A DNA stretch of 64,000 nt, from contig NZ_CP009355.1 of assembly GCF_000772105.1 (NCBI RefSeq), positions 1,364,001-1,428,000 on the forward strand, in the 5' to 3' direction. Of the stretch, positions 27,773 through 36,446 are shown piece after piece (positions within the stretch are counted from its first letter, which is position 1; every line of letters begins with the position of its first letter). Under the pieces are notes generated by a model that was given only the letters and a program-made list of their open reading frames with translations, was not told the DNA's origin and made no database searches. The translations under genes were made by a program, and so were the position numbers. This stretch comes from Vibrio tubiashii ATCC 19109. GTDB taxonomy: Bacteria; Pseudomonadota; Gammaproteobacteria; Enterobacterales; Vibrionaceae.

Positions 27773-28715
27773 ATCTTAAACGTAACTCCTGTGGGTGAGG
27801 TTGCAGAAAAGCTTGGTCTTCCAGATAACTATCTGGATGAGCGGCTAAATAGTGCTTAATTAATGTTAATGGCGCAAGCAAAGGTAACAGCCCAACTCGA
27901 TAATCCTCTATTACTTGCACCAACTCCTTCTTCTGTGAGCGACTTAGAGCGCGTTTAAAGTAACCTTGTAAATGCATCAGCACGTTAGTGTTGTTTTTTC
28001 TACTCGCTCTATGAGTCATCGCCGCCATCAAGCCTTGTCGATACAGTTTATAGAACTCTTCAATGTCATAATCTTTGACATTCGCAACGAGTTTACCTAG
28101 TTCTTTGTAAGAGGTTGGATGATGCGCCATTAAGGTCAACTTATAGCGCGAGTGAAACGCAACGATTTTCCCACGCGTCGGCTCATCGCCGATAGAATCA
28201 TAAAAATCTTTAAGTGTATAAATGCGAGTAATGAAGTTCTCTTTCAAAACCGGATCGTTAAGTCGACCATCTTCTTCAACGGGCAACCAAGGCATGGCTT
28301 TTATCAATTCATTGGTGTACAAACCGACCCCAACATTCTCAGCGCTGTTCTTTTTATAGACTTTGACTCGCTCCATTCCACACGTTGGCGATTTAGCACA
28401 GACGATGTAACCACATAGCTGTTCGCGCTCAAGCTCTATCACTTTACTCTTCGAGTAATCAACGACAGCCTGCGTATGCTCTTTGGTTGGATCTTTAGTT
28501 TCCACCAAGGCAATTCTATCTTCGTTTGACATCAATCGTATGGTTGGTCTGGGTACAGGCATTCCAGAACCTACTTCTGGGCACACAGGGACAAACTCAA
28601 AGTAAGGTGTCAGCTCCTTAGTGACAAACTTGCTGATCTTATGCCCCGAGTCAAATCGAACACGCTCACCTAAAACACAAGAACTGATACCAATTTTTAT
28701 CTGCTGCTGATTCAT
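27762..28715 (-). CDS. DUF523-DUF1722 fusion protein (YbgA/TudS-like)
   Basis: A 317-residue two-domain protein. Residues ~5-150 are DUF523 with Cys13 (ISSCVLGERVR), Cys45 (PVCPEVGSGMPVPRP) and Cys101/106/112 (CGYIVCAKSPTCG). Stand-alone DUF523 proteins (TudS) are [4Fe-4S] thiouracil desulfidases, and these Cys are the likely cluster ligands. Residues ~190-310 are DUF1722 (YbgA-like), function unknown. In E. coli ybgA also precedes phr, so linkage to the photolyase is old. A role in processing UV-modified thiolated or damaged nucleobases is an inference. First gene of the phr operon. Confidence 0.88.
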   Translation of the reverse strand: MNQQQIKIGISSCVLGERVRFDSGHKISKFVTKELTPYFEFVPVCPEVGSGMPVPRPTIRLMSNEDRIALVETKDPTKEHTQAVVDYSKSKVIELEREQLCGYIVCAKSPTCGMERVKVYKKNSAENVGVGLYTNELIKAMPWLPVEEDGRLNDPVLKENFITRIYTLKDFYDSIGDEPTRGKIVAFHSRYKLTLMAHHPTSYKELGKLVANVKDYDIEEFYKLYRQGLMAAMTHRASRKNNTNVLMHLQGYFKRALSRSQKKELVQVIEDYRVGLLPLLAPLTLIKHYLAAHPDSYLEDQAFLQPHPQELRLRYGL

Positions 28716-28740
28716 GATGAACTCCTTTGCCTAGCCGTGC

Positions 28741-28763
28741 TGTACAAAAACATTTCTTGTATA
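28741..28763. promoter_or_regulatory. Operator copy 1, TGTACA-N11-TGTATA
   Basis: A 23-bp near-palindrome identical to copy 2 except at the next-to-last base (TGTATA for TGTACA). It lies 26 bp upstream of the DUF523 gene start. The form matches the TGTACA-spacer-TGTACA boxes known for LitR/PplR-type MerR regulators of photolyase genes. Confidence 0.7.
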
Positions 28764-28787
28764 AGTTTTAGCACAATATTTATATCC

Positions 28788-28810
28788 TGTACAAAAACAT
28801 TTCTTGTACA
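28788..28810. promoter_or_regulatory. Operator copy 2, TGTACA-N11-TGTACA
   Basis: A perfect inverted pair of TGTACA words around an 11-bp spacer identical to that of copy 1. Start-to-start distance to copy 1 is 47 bp, so the two copies would bracket a promoter for the leftward operon. The likely ligand is the MerR protein encoded in the operon. Confidence 0.72.
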
Positions 28811-28945
28811 ACTCATAAATAAGCTACGTGAGTAACGGCTTTTTAGTTCACTTAATGAAGCAAACGTTTTTACAAATCGATTGCTCATTCACTTTCAACA
28901 GTTTTAGTTATCAATGGACAATAAAAGCATCAAACACCCCCCTTT

Positions 28946-28961
28946 TGTGACATACTTCTCA
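28946..28961. promoter_or_regulatory. Candidate CRP site upstream of deoD
   Basis: TGTGA-N6-TCTCA matches 9 of the 10 core CRP positions. Nucleoside catabolism genes are commonly under CRP/CytR control; no CytR site was recognised. Confidence 0.5.
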
Positions 28962-29066
28962 TGGAGCAATCTCAGATATAGCTAGTATTGCCTCAACAGA
29001 TTTTTCAAAATCAACATAATTAGTAATCAGCAGTTCGAATTACTAATAATTTTTGGAGTAATAACT

Positions 29067-29777
29067 ATGGCAACCCCACACATTAATGCACAACCAGGTG
29101 ATTTCGCTGAAACAGTACTGATGCCAGGCGACCCACTACGCGCTAAATACATCGCGGAAACTTTCCTCGATGACGTGAAGCAAGTATGTGACGTTCGTAA
29201 CATGTTCGGCTACACAGGTACTTACAAAGGTAAGAAAGTGTCTGTAATGGGTCACGGTATGGGTATTCCTTCATGCTGCATCTATGTTCACGAACTAATC
29301 GCTGAATACGGTGTGAAAAATGTGATTCGTGTTGGTAGCTGTGGTGCAGTACGTGACGACGTTAAACTGATGGACGTTGTTATCGGTATGGGTGCGTCAA
29401 CTGACTCTAAAGTAAACCGCATTCGCTTCAACGATCACGACTTCGCAGCGATTGCTGACTTCGGTCTTCTAGAAGAGGCTGTTAACCAAGCTCGCGCTCA
29501 AGAAGTACCAGTAAAAGTGGGTAATGTATTCTCTGCAGACCTTTTCTACACTCCTGAAGCAGACATCTTTGAGAAGATGGAAAAACTTGGCATCCTAGGT
29601 GTAGACATGGAAGCGGCAGGTATCTACGGCGTAGCAGCAGATCTTGGTGCAAAAGCACTTACTATCCTAACAGTCTCTGACCACATCATCCGTGGTGAGA
29701 AACTAAGCTCTGAAGAGCGTCAGAAGTCATTCAATGACATGATGAAAGTAGCACTAGAAACTGCAATCAACATCTAA
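29067..29777 (+). CDS. deoD: Purine nucleoside phosphorylase DeoD
   Basis: A 236-residue hexameric (trimer-of-dimers) high-molecular-mass-type phosphorylase that cleaves purine (deoxy)nucleosides to base and (deoxy)ribose-1-phosphate. It has MATPHINA at the N terminus, the phosphate-binding GDPLRAKYI and the RVGSCGAV strand. The catalytic region [13 protein letters not shown] and TVSDHII has Glu and Asp at family positions. Length as in E. coli (239). It is not next to deoABC, so it is a separate copy. TTTTTGGAG precedes the ATG. Confidence 0.96.
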   Translation: MATPHINAQPGDFAETVLMPGDPLRAKYIAETFLDDVKQVCDVRNMFGYTGTYKGKKVSVMGHGMGIPSCCIYVHELIAEYGVKNVIRVGSCGAVRDDVKLMDVVIGMGASTDSKVNRIRFNDHDFAAIADFGLLEEAVNQARAQEVPVKVGNVFSADLFYTPEADIFEKMEKLGILGVDMEAAGIYGVAADLGAKALTILTVSDHIIRGEKLSSEERQKSFNDMMKVALETAINI

Positions 29778-29790
29778 TTCCAATCTTTTC

Positions 29791-29813
29791 GCCACCAAAC
29801 CGAGTTTGGTGGC
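29791..29813 (+). terminator. Hairpin after deoD
   Basis: Perfect 10-bp arms GCCACCAAAC (29791-29800) and GTTTGGTGGC (29804-29813) with a 3-base loop. No T-run follows, so it may be a stabiliser or attenuator and the next gene may be transcribed from the deoD promoter. Confidence 0.55.
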
Positions 29814-29837
29814 CCGAATAATCCCGAGGGGGAGATA

Positions 29838-31307
29838 GTGACAGCCGGCCAACTGCCAAAGGAAGCGAACGGGTTACAGCTCAACTTTTGTAAAACATTG
29901 GCGTGTGACAACTTTGGATTGAGTGATGCACATCGTTACGTTGTGCAGCATGCTAACCCTAAGCGACCTGCGATGGTATGTCGGGAATGTGGCGCTTTCC
30001 CCCCCTTACTTAATAACCAAGAAGTTCTCAATGAGCTTCATCGACTTCGTCAACTCCACAGTGACGGGCTTCCTGCTTGTCGAAACGACGATTGCGATAA
30101 TTTTGGTTTATCTGTTCATACCCACAAACACCTCTACCATGCTTTTGGTTATAGCGGCGATCGCCAACGCTATCGTTGTAAATGCTGCCAATCGACCTTT
30201 GTCGACAAATGGTCTGGGGCTAACAAAAAACTACAATTCCAAGAAAACCTCCTTGGTTTACTTTTTATGGGCTATTCGGTACGCGAGATCTGCCGTAAAT
30301 TAGAAATTAATCCAAAGACGTTTTATGATCACCTCGATCATATCGCGAGCCGATGCCGACGTAAGCTCGCTATGTTTGATGCCCGCTGGGTGAATCACGC
30401 TGCAAGCTATGAGCTTGCGTCTTTCTATGTTCCCTTACAGCCTAAAAGTAATAATGGCGTGTTGTGGATGGCAACAGGCGAAGCTCATAGTGGCTACATA
30501 CTTTGCCAGCACGTTAACTATTCAGCGGGAGAAGAGCCAATCGGGGATGTGGATCATGACCCGTATCAGTACCCTGCGCGTTTTGTCTCAAAAGAGCACT
30601 CTTCTGAAGCGAACATGCCCGCTCCTACCCCATCGCCAGTGTTGCGAGAGCGAATTGATCAGCAGTACCAAACCATCTTAGCGAGGGGAAATGTTGAAGA
30701 CCCAATGGGAAATCTCACAGTATTCAACTACCCATCTAAGGGGGCTTTGATTCGCCCACCTTACACGTCGTATGCGCACTTTTTGCATGTACTCGATTTA
30801 TGCCAAGATGATCGCCAAGTATCGATCTATTTGCCACAAGATCCTGTTTTGCGTTCTGCAGCGCTAAGTGTCTGTCTGCCACGCATTTTGCGTCAAAATA
30901 TCGACCTAATGTATGTAGAAGAAGATAAAGGCTGGAATGAAAACAACGCTATCGACAAAGTGGATATTGTCCATATGGGATGGTGGCGAGACCGTTGGGC
31001 GATAGCATCAAGCCATGATTCATCGAAAGGCATTTGCTATCTTGCTGGTCAAAATAATAAACCAAAACAATGGTTAAGAAGTGCTTCTATCCGACGCACC
31101 CAGTTTTATCAGCAGCGTTTTCAGACCTTGTTCGAAAGTTTTGTCAACGAACCTAGACGCAAGCTACGCCCAGGTGGTCTAATGCCTATGTTGGATATTT
31201 TCCGAGCTTGGCATAATTTGTGCTATCAAGATAAGACGGGGAAGACAGCCGCTCAGAATCTGGAACTGACTCAATCACCTTTGACACTGCGCGAGCTCCT
31301 TTCATAA
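29838..31307 (+). CDS. Transposase-like protein with duplicated zinc ribbon, probably domesticated
   Basis: A 489-residue cytoplasmic protein. Two similar Cys4 ribbons are visible: C18-x4-C23...C48-x2-C51 and C81-x4-C86...C114-x2-C117, both carrying CDNFGLS. The second is followed by RYRCKCCQSTFVD as in IS1-type zinc ribbons, then a helix-turn-helix (YSVREICRKLEINPKTFYDHLDHI, residues ~144-168). The remaining 300 residues have an RNase-H-like feel (VLWMATGEAHSGYIL) but no clear DDE triad. No terminal repeats or target duplication were seen around it. GTG start with GGGGAG 5 bases upstream. It lies 60 bp after deoD, same strand. Confidence 0.6.
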   Translation: MTAGQLPKEANGLQLNFCKTLACDNFGLSDAHRYVVQHANPKRPAMVCRECGAFPPLLNNQEVLNELHRLRQLHSDGLPACRNDDCDNFGLSVHTHKHLYHAFGYSGDRQRYRCKCCQSTFVDKWSGANKKLQFQENLLGLLFMGYSVREICRKLEINPKTFYDHLDHIASRCRRKLAMFDARWVNHAASYELASFYVPLQPKSNNGVLWMATGEAHSGYILCQHVNYSAGEEPIGDVDHDPYQYPARFVSKEHSSEANMPAPTPSPVLRERIDQQYQTILARGNVEDPMGNLTVFNYPSKGALIRPPYTSYAHFLHVLDLCQDDRQVSIYLPQDPVLRSAALSVCLPRILRQNIDLMYVEEDKGWNENNAIDKVDIVHMGWWRDRWAIASSHDSSKGICYLAGQNNKPKQWLRSASIRRTQFYQQRFQTLFESFVNEPRRKLRPGGLMPMLDIFRAWHNLCYQDKTGKTAAQNLELTQSPLTLRELLS

Positions 31308-31431
31308 TTATCAGTATTGTGACGAGTACCGTTAATCGATCGGTGTTTTGGCACTTTTAGTAGAGATTAGCGCATGGCTATTCATATAATATGTTGTGTG
31401 CCTACGGTAATAGCCTTAAAGGATTGATTCA

Positions 31432-32919
31432 TTGGATAAAAGCCAGCGACTTCTAGAGGTCGAAATAGATCAGCTAAAAAGCAAGGTCGAATCGGAGCCC
31501 GAAAAAGTTTGGGCAATCGCTGAGCAGTGTGCCGCGCGTTCTGCGCAAATCCTCTACCCCGAGGGGGAGATTCAGTGTCTTATTATCATGTCTCGTTGTG
31601 CATGGTGTACGATGGAATACCGCAAAGGGCTCAAATACATTAAGGACGCTCACGGTAAACTTAACGCCCTAGACACCGACGATCTACTCCCTGAAATTCT
31701 TCATATTCATGCCCTACATTATTGGGGACAAGCGCGATACTATTCTGCCCAACAATATTGGATTAACGCCTTAGAGCAATCCGCTTTGGTTGACGAAGTT
31801 GAAATTCAACTCGAGTCCTTGATTGGTCTTGGTAATGTCTGGCGAATTACTCACGAATATAATCTTGCTAAAACCACTCACGAGTTAGCCGTCATCGTAG
31901 CGAATAATGCTAGAATCAACTGGCTGGAAGGTAAAGCGCGTATCTTATTAGCTTGGGATCACTACCTACTCAATAACTACGTTGAAATGCTTTCGGTTCT
32001 AGATGGTGCCGCCGAAGCCCTTAATGATCATCACGACAATACATGGCAGGCAGAAGTTTGGGACTTCAGAGGCCTAGCTTTACTCGGTTTAGAGCGCGTT
32101 GAAGATGCAGAAGAAGCGACGCGTAAAGCCCATGAGCTGGCGATGCAACATGATCTTGTGTGGATGAAAGCCCACTCTTTTATCAGCCGCGCCAGAGTCG
32201 AGTTACTGCGTAAGAACCCTCAAAAAGCAGCAGAATTGCTCATACAAGCAGAGCAGTCAGCCGTGACATTTGATAACGGTGAGTTACTTTCACAAATCTG
32301 TTTTCAACAATCTCGCGTCGCTGAAGAATCTGGTGACTTCAAAACTGCGTTAGAAGCTTTCCAAAAATATCGTAAGCACTCGACCAGCATGCTCAGGGAG
32401 CAAACAGCAAGAGTCAGTAACGATAAAGCGAGAGCGTCAAAACGTCAGCTTGAACAAAGAGCACGTAAGCTCATCAATCGAATTCGTGGTCAGCATGAAT
32501 TTGACCCTGAAAAGCAGCTTAGCCAAATGGTGTCTGAGACGTACTGGTGGGAACAACTGGTATTGTTCAAGACCGAGCTGAAACGCTCGAATCATGCCGT
32601 CATTGTCATCCAACATGAAGACGCCAGTTATCTAGATGTGTGTACAGAACTCGCCCACTCTCTATGTAACAAACAAGACATGTTGTCTCGACTCAGTAGC
32701 GAGCGATTAGGGATATTACTCGCTGACAAGGGAGATGAAGCGGTCAACGTTTTTCATGTATTAGCCAAGATGATCGAAATCTACCCATGGCACAGAAAAG
32801 GGCTGGACGATGCACTACCCAAAGTGATTTTCCAAGACATTCTGACTTTCCCATTTACCTTAGAACAATTAGAAGATAGCCAGCGACAGGAAGAGCAGCA
32901 TGGAAGCCTTACTAAATAA
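31432..32919 (+). CDS. TPR-repeat protein with degenerate GGDEF-like C-terminal domain
   Basis: A 495-residue cytoplasmic protein with no membrane segment. Residues ~10-330 are TPR-like helical pairs (ALEAFQKYRKH, EAEEATRKAHELAMQHD), followed by a coiled linker. The last ~140 residues have the position and shape of a GGDEF domain after a 'KRSNHAVIVIQHED' strand, but the signature is replaced (RLSSERLGILLAD), so it cannot make c-di-GMP. The start is TTG 31432 with AAGGA 8 bases upstream. Its last 20 bp overlap the next gene, a TPR protein with an intact GGEEF, so the two are likely partners. Confidence 0.75.
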   Translation: MDKSQRLLEVEIDQLKSKVESEPEKVWAIAEQCAARSAQILYPEGEIQCLIIMSRCAWCTMEYRKGLKYIKDAHGKLNALDTDDLLPEILHIHALHYWGQARYYSAQQYWINALEQSALVDEVEIQLESLIGLGNVWRITHEYNLAKTTHELAVIVANNARINWLEGKARILLAWDHYLLNNYVEMLSVLDGAAEALNDHHDNTWQAEVWDFRGLALLGLERVEDAEEATRKAHELAMQHDLVWMKAHSFISRARVELLRKNPQKAAELLIQAEQSAVTFDNGELLSQICFQQSRVAEESGDFKTALEAFQKYRKHSTSMLREQTARVSNDKARASKRQLEQRARKLINRIRGQHEFDPEKQLSQMVSETYWWEQLVLFKTELKRSNHAVIVIQHEDASYLDVCTELAHSLCNKQDMLSRLSSERLGILLADKGDEAVNVFHVLAKMIEIYPWHRKGLDDALPKVIFQDILTFPFTLEQLEDSQRQEEQHGSLTK

Positions 32920-34480
32920 AATTTCTGATTCTGGTCTAGACCCCTCTTCGGTATCTGGTGAAGAGGCGATCATCTTTTGGAATCATGTACGCCAACATGT
33001 CGCAACCTCTCCACAAGAGACAGCACAGTGCCTGATTATCAGTGCAGAGTTTCGCGTCGAATTAAAACAACTGCAAACCAGCATTGATGAGCTAAAAGAA
33101 GCCCTCGGACACCTTACGCTACCAGAAGACGCTGAACTGATCCTTGAAGTACGCAATGGCCTTGCGGATCGTTTGGTTGAAAATGGCGACTTTCATGGCG
33201 CTTTAAATGAATACATCAGTTCTTCAACCATCGCGGTCGATAATGGCTATATTGATGCGTATGTCCTTGCCGTACTTGGAATGGGAAACCTTTGTGATGC
33301 GTATGGGGACCACAATCGAGCTCTACGCTATTACCAAAAGATAGACAGTATTGACCACGCAATTAGCAGCCGTTCACTCCGCCTACGCTACAAGCTCTAC
33401 ATGCTCTCTTGTTACATCGAACTCAAGCGTAACACAGCAGCGAATGACCTGATTAAAGAATGTGAAGAGCTAAGCATTTTAGTCAGTGACAAAGTACTAT
33501 CTGGGCAGATATTGCTCTACCAAGCAAAGCTCTACAGGCAGAACAAGCAGATGGACTTAGCCATGCAATCACTTGGCAATGTGCAGTATTCAGTGGGGAA
33601 CATCCATTCTACTTGGCTCTCTAATATGATCCGCCTAGAGCTAGCCGCCTGTCTTAGTGAGCAGGATAAACCTCACATCGCTAACTGGGTGCTAGAATCA
33701 GCAAGACGTCGAATCAAACTCTATGCCTCTCCTATTCTGAACCTTAAGCTGTGTAACTCATTAGCTGAGATATGCGAACAGAAAGACGATTTTAGGGGCG
33801 CGTTAGAGTATCAAAAAAGCGCTTATCGTATCGAAAGCGATCTGATGAAAAAGATTCCAATCGGAGAGCTAGGGGCTAGCCAATTACGCCGATTATCGCG
33901 CTTTGAGCTGCAATTAAAACTGATTCTTTCAGAACAAGAAAATAGAGAGCTGAAAGAAACTACTGAGAGCCAAAAACATACCGTGGCTCAGCTTCAGCAG
34001 GATGTGTTTACCGATCCATTGACCTCACTGCATAACCGTCGTTGGCTAGATGTTAAGCTCAAAGACCTGTTACTCCACGATGTACCTTTTGCTTTGATGG
34101 TAGTAGACATTGACCACTTTAAATCGATTAACGATGAACTCAGCCATTTAGTCGGCGATAAAGCGATTGTGAATGTCTCTCACGAACTCGCCGCATATTT
34201 CAAGTTTCGTGGTGCTTCATGTGTACGTTTTGGTGGCGAGGAATTCTTGGTCATTTTAGAGCGTGCGACCTTAGAGCAAGCTGAAATGCACGCCGAAAAC
34301 TATCGTGAACGCATTTTCAATTTCGGTTGGCAAAGTATTCTGGGTGAACGTGGCCTAACTGTCAGTATCGGCATTACGCTTCACCGTGAAGGCGAGAATA
34401 CCCAAAGAACCTTCTACCGAGCAGATAAAGCACTTTATCGCGCCAAAGCCAATGGACGTAACCAAGTCTGTACTGAGTAG
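32900..34480 (+). CDS. TPR-GGDEF diguanylate cyclase
   Basis: A 526-residue soluble protein with TPR-like repeats (residues ~1-340, GALNEYISSSTIAVDNG, RALRYYQKID) and a coiled coil (ENRELKETTESQKHTVAQLQQ). A GGDEF domain from about residue 365 begins TDPLTSLHNRRWLD, with VVDIDHFKSINDELSH and the active site RFGGEEF. The catalytic residues are intact, so c-di-GMP synthesis is expected. The five residues before GGEEF do not give an RxxD inhibitory site. The upstream overlapping gene is a paralogue with a dead cyclase domain, suggesting a regulatory heteromer. Confidence 0.9.
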   Translation: MEALLNKISDSGLDPSSVSGEEAIIFWNHVRQHVATSPQETAQCLIISAEFRVELKQLQTSIDELKEALGHLTLPEDAELILEVRNGLADRLVENGDFHGALNEYISSSTIAVDNGYIDAYVLAVLGMGNLCDAYGDHNRALRYYQKIDSIDHAISSRSLRLRYKLYMLSCYIELKRNTAANDLIKECEELSILVSDKVLSGQILLYQAKLYRQNKQMDLAMQSLGNVQYSVGNIHSTWLSNMIRLELAACLSEQDKPHIANWVLESARRRIKLYASPILNLKLCNSLAEICEQKDDFRGALEYQKSAYRIESDLMKKIPIGELGASQLRRLSRFELQLKLILSEQENRELKETTESQKHTVAQLQQDVFTDPLTSLHNRRWLDVKLKDLLLHDVPFALMVVDIDHFKSINDELSHLVGDKAIVNVSHELAAYFKFRGASCVRFGGEEFLVILERATLEQAEMHAENYRERIFNFGWQSILGERGLTVSIGITLHREGENTQRTFYRADKALYRAKANGRNQVCTE

Positions 34481-34502
34481 ACACAATTCAATTCTTGATT
34501 AG

Positions 34503-34531
34503 CGCCCGTTCTCTTGTACAACGGGCGTTTT
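34503..34531 (+). terminator. Terminator after the TPR-GGDEF pair
   Basis: Arms CGCCCGTT (34503-34510) and AACGGGCG (34520-34527), then TTTTTG. Confidence 0.85.
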
Positions 34532-34678
34532 TGTTTTCTATCGTGTGCTTAACTGTTTGTCCATCTCATTAGCCCGATCAACTTCAAACAAAATTCATCT
34601 AATGTCTTGATTTTGTTTCTATACTTTAAACAGCACACCTCTATTCTGTGCAAAATACTATGACCAAGGAATGTTAGT

Positions 34679-35068
34679 ATGTTTCTAGACTATTTCGCGT
34701 TAGGTCTTTTGATCTTCGTTGCGCTGGTTATTTTCTACGGCATTATCGTGATTCACGATATCCCTTATGAGATCGCCCGAGATCGCGAGCATCCACATCA
34801 AGATGCCATTCATTACGCAGGTTGGGTGAGTTTGTTTACACTCCATGCCATTTGGCCATTTCTTTGGATATGGGCCACTTTATGGCGCAAAGAAAGAGGT
34901 TGGGGATTCAAACGGCTTGAAGAGGAGCAGCACGATATTCATCACCGCGTAGATGAGCTCATTGACCAAGTCAGTCAGTTGCAAAAAGAAGTCGCTGAAC
35001 TCAAACAGCAGAGCTACTCATCTTCAACGATACAACCTCAGTTTGATCGCAATGAGGAGGAGCAATAA
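34679..35068 (+). CDS. DUF3302 inner-membrane protein (YiaW-like)
   Basis: A 129-residue protein with two membrane segments (residues ~6-26 and ~48-68), a Trp-rich motif WPFLWIWATLWRKERGWGF and a coiled-coil tail (DELIDQVSQLQKEVAELKQQ). It matches YiaW/DUF3302. It overlaps the next HlyD-like gene by one base (TAATG), the same pairing as E. coli yiaW-yiaV. Function unknown; likely a membrane partner of the adaptor. AAGGA 8 bases before ATG. Confidence 0.85.
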   Translation: MFLDYFALGLLIFVALVIFYGIIVIHDIPYEIARDREHPHQDAIHYAGWVSLFTLHAIWPFLWIWATLWRKERGWGFKRLEEEQHDIHHRVDELIDQVSQLQKEVAELKQQSYSSSTIQPQFDRNEEEQ

Positions 35069-36198
35069 TGGATTTATTACTCATTCTAACCTACGCGGCG
35101 CTATGCATTACCATCTTCAAAGTCTTCAATATCCCGCTTAATAAATGGACCGTACCAACAGCGGTTCTTGGGGGGGTAGTACTTATCGGAACCCTGATTT
35201 TATTGATGAACTACAACCACCCTTTTACCCAAATTGGCAATCAAGTTTATTCCACCACTCCAATTGTCTCTGGTGTGCGAGGACGAGTCATCGATGTTCC
35301 CGTCGAAGCGAATAAACCGCTCAAGCAAGGAGAAGTGTTATTCACAATTGACCCTATACCTTATGAGGCCGAGGTAGCCAAGAAAAAAGCGCAGATCAAA
35401 GAGGCTAGCCAAGGAGCTCTGGGACTCGACTCTTCCCTTCAAGAAGCCATTGCGACCAAGAACAAGGCCATAGCAGAGCGAGACAAAGCGAAGCGAGAGT
35501 TTGACCGCTATCAGCGTGGGTTCGATAAAGGGGCGTTTACTGAGCAGCAACTCGACACTCGACGTCAAGCCTATAAAGCCGCTGAATCTTCGGTTAATGT
35601 CGCGAACGCTAAAGTCGAACAAGCCCAATTGGCACTCGATTCAGAAATAGGCGGCGAAAACACAACCGTAGCCCGTCTAATCGAAGAGCTGCGCCAAGCG
35701 GAATTCAATTTAGAGCAAACCATAGTGAGAGCGCCAACAGATGGCTTTGCTACCCAACTGGCTTTAAGACCCGGTGTGATGGCAGTTCCGCTTCCACTCG
35801 CTCCCGTTATGACCTTTGTTCATACCGAAGAGATTTTCTATACCGCTGCATTTAGGCAAAATTCTCTACAACGTTTACAGCCGGGCTTTGAAGCGGAATT
35901 TTTGTTTAGAGCACTACCGGGTAAGGTGTTTAAAGGCGAAGTAGTAGAGATTCTGCCTGCAATTGGTGAAAGCCAGTTTCAAGCTAGAGGCACTCTGTTA
36001 GGCACCGAAGCGCTAAGAACAAGTGGCAGAGTGTTCGCGAAACTCAGAATCACTGACGACCTTTCTCCGTATCACCTCCCTTTAGGTACCGCAGTAGAAG
36101 TGGCCGTTTATTCTGATCAGTTCACTCATGTTTCGATTATGCGCAAAGTACTGATTCGTATGAAAAGCTGGCAGAACTATCTCTATCTCGACCACTAG
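35068..36198 (+). CDS. HlyD/EmrA-type membrane-fusion protein (YiaV-like)
   Basis: A 376-residue periplasmic adaptor with N-terminal hydrophobic segments (residues ~1-50), a biotinyl-lipoyl-like half (GVRGRVIDVPVEANKPLKQGEVLFTID) and a long coiled hairpin (KKKAQIKEAS...ALDSEIGG). A second lipoyl half (LEQTIVRAPTDGFATQLALRPG) and a beta-barrel domain follow. In E. coli yiaV is linked to yiaW; no pump or TolC-like gene is adjacent here, so the exported substrate is unknown. It is distinct from the type I adaptor at 58277. Confidence 0.88.
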   Translation: MDLLLILTYAALCITIFKVFNIPLNKWTVPTAVLGGVVLIGTLILLMNYNHPFTQIGNQVYSTTPIVSGVRGRVIDVPVEANKPLKQGEVLFTIDPIPYEAEVAKKKAQIKEASQGALGLDSSLQEAIATKNKAIAERDKAKREFDRYQRGFDKGAFTEQQLDTRRQAYKAAESSVNVANAKVEQAQLALDSEIGGENTTVARLIEELRQAEFNLEQTIVRAPTDGFATQLALRPGVMAVPLPLAPVMTFVHTEEIFYTAAFRQNSLQRLQPGFEAEFLFRALPGKVFKGEVVEILPAIGESQFQARGTLLGTEALRTSGRVFAKLRITDDLSPYHLPLGTAVEVAVYSDQFTHVSIMRKVLIRMKSWQNYLYLDH

Positions 36199-36220
36199 AG
36201 CCTGTTGACCTAAGCAAAAT

Positions 36221-36263
36221 GACATCACCCGAAACGGGGTTTGCTCTCCAATTGGGTGATGTC
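36221..36263 (+). repeat. Long inverted repeat downstream of the YiaV-like gene
   Basis: Perfect 10-bp arms GACATCACCC (36221-36230) and GGGTGATGTC (36254-36263), 23-base spacer, no T-run. It may form an mRNA end structure for the yiaWV-like pair. Confidence 0.45.
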
Positions 36264-36328
36264 TGTCCACCTCTTTAATTGCACTTTTCCATTTGTACAC
36301 AAGGTACCCAGACGTCTAGCCCGTTATC

Positions 36329-36357
36329 TTTCCAAGCCATCGCTTAGGGGGTATAAT
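36329..36357 (+). promoter_or_regulatory. Candidate sigma-70 promoter of the ECF transporter operon
   Basis: TTTCCA (36329-36334), a 17-bp gap, then a perfect TATAAT (36352-36357), 90 bp before the first gene. The leader contains a pair ACAAGCG/CGCTTGT (36373-36379/36402-36408). No known riboswitch was recognised. Confidence 0.55.
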
Positions 36358-36446
36358 CGGCGCCTCACCGTTACAAGCGTATAAAACTTAATCAAAATAA
36401 CCGCTTGTGAACTAAGTTCTTTAAAGATTTCGACGAAGGGTTATCT

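Larger units (their letters stand above)
28716..29066. promoter_or_regulatory. Divergent control region of the photolyase operon and deoD
   Basis: 351 bp between the two starts. The left part carries the paired TGTACA palindromes of the photolyase operon (28741-28810); the right part carries a CRP-like site (28946-28961) about 105 bp before deoD. The middle (28811-28940) is AT-rich without a feature I can name. Confidence 0.6.

Noticed and set aside
29838..31307. Intact insertion sequence
   Set aside because: No terminal inverted repeats, no target duplication and no clear DDE triad around the transposase-like gene.
35068..36198. Second type I secretion adaptor for the Lap system
   Set aside because: It pairs with a DUF3302 gene as in E. 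coli yiaWV and is over 20 kb from the exporter; no ATPase is adjacent.
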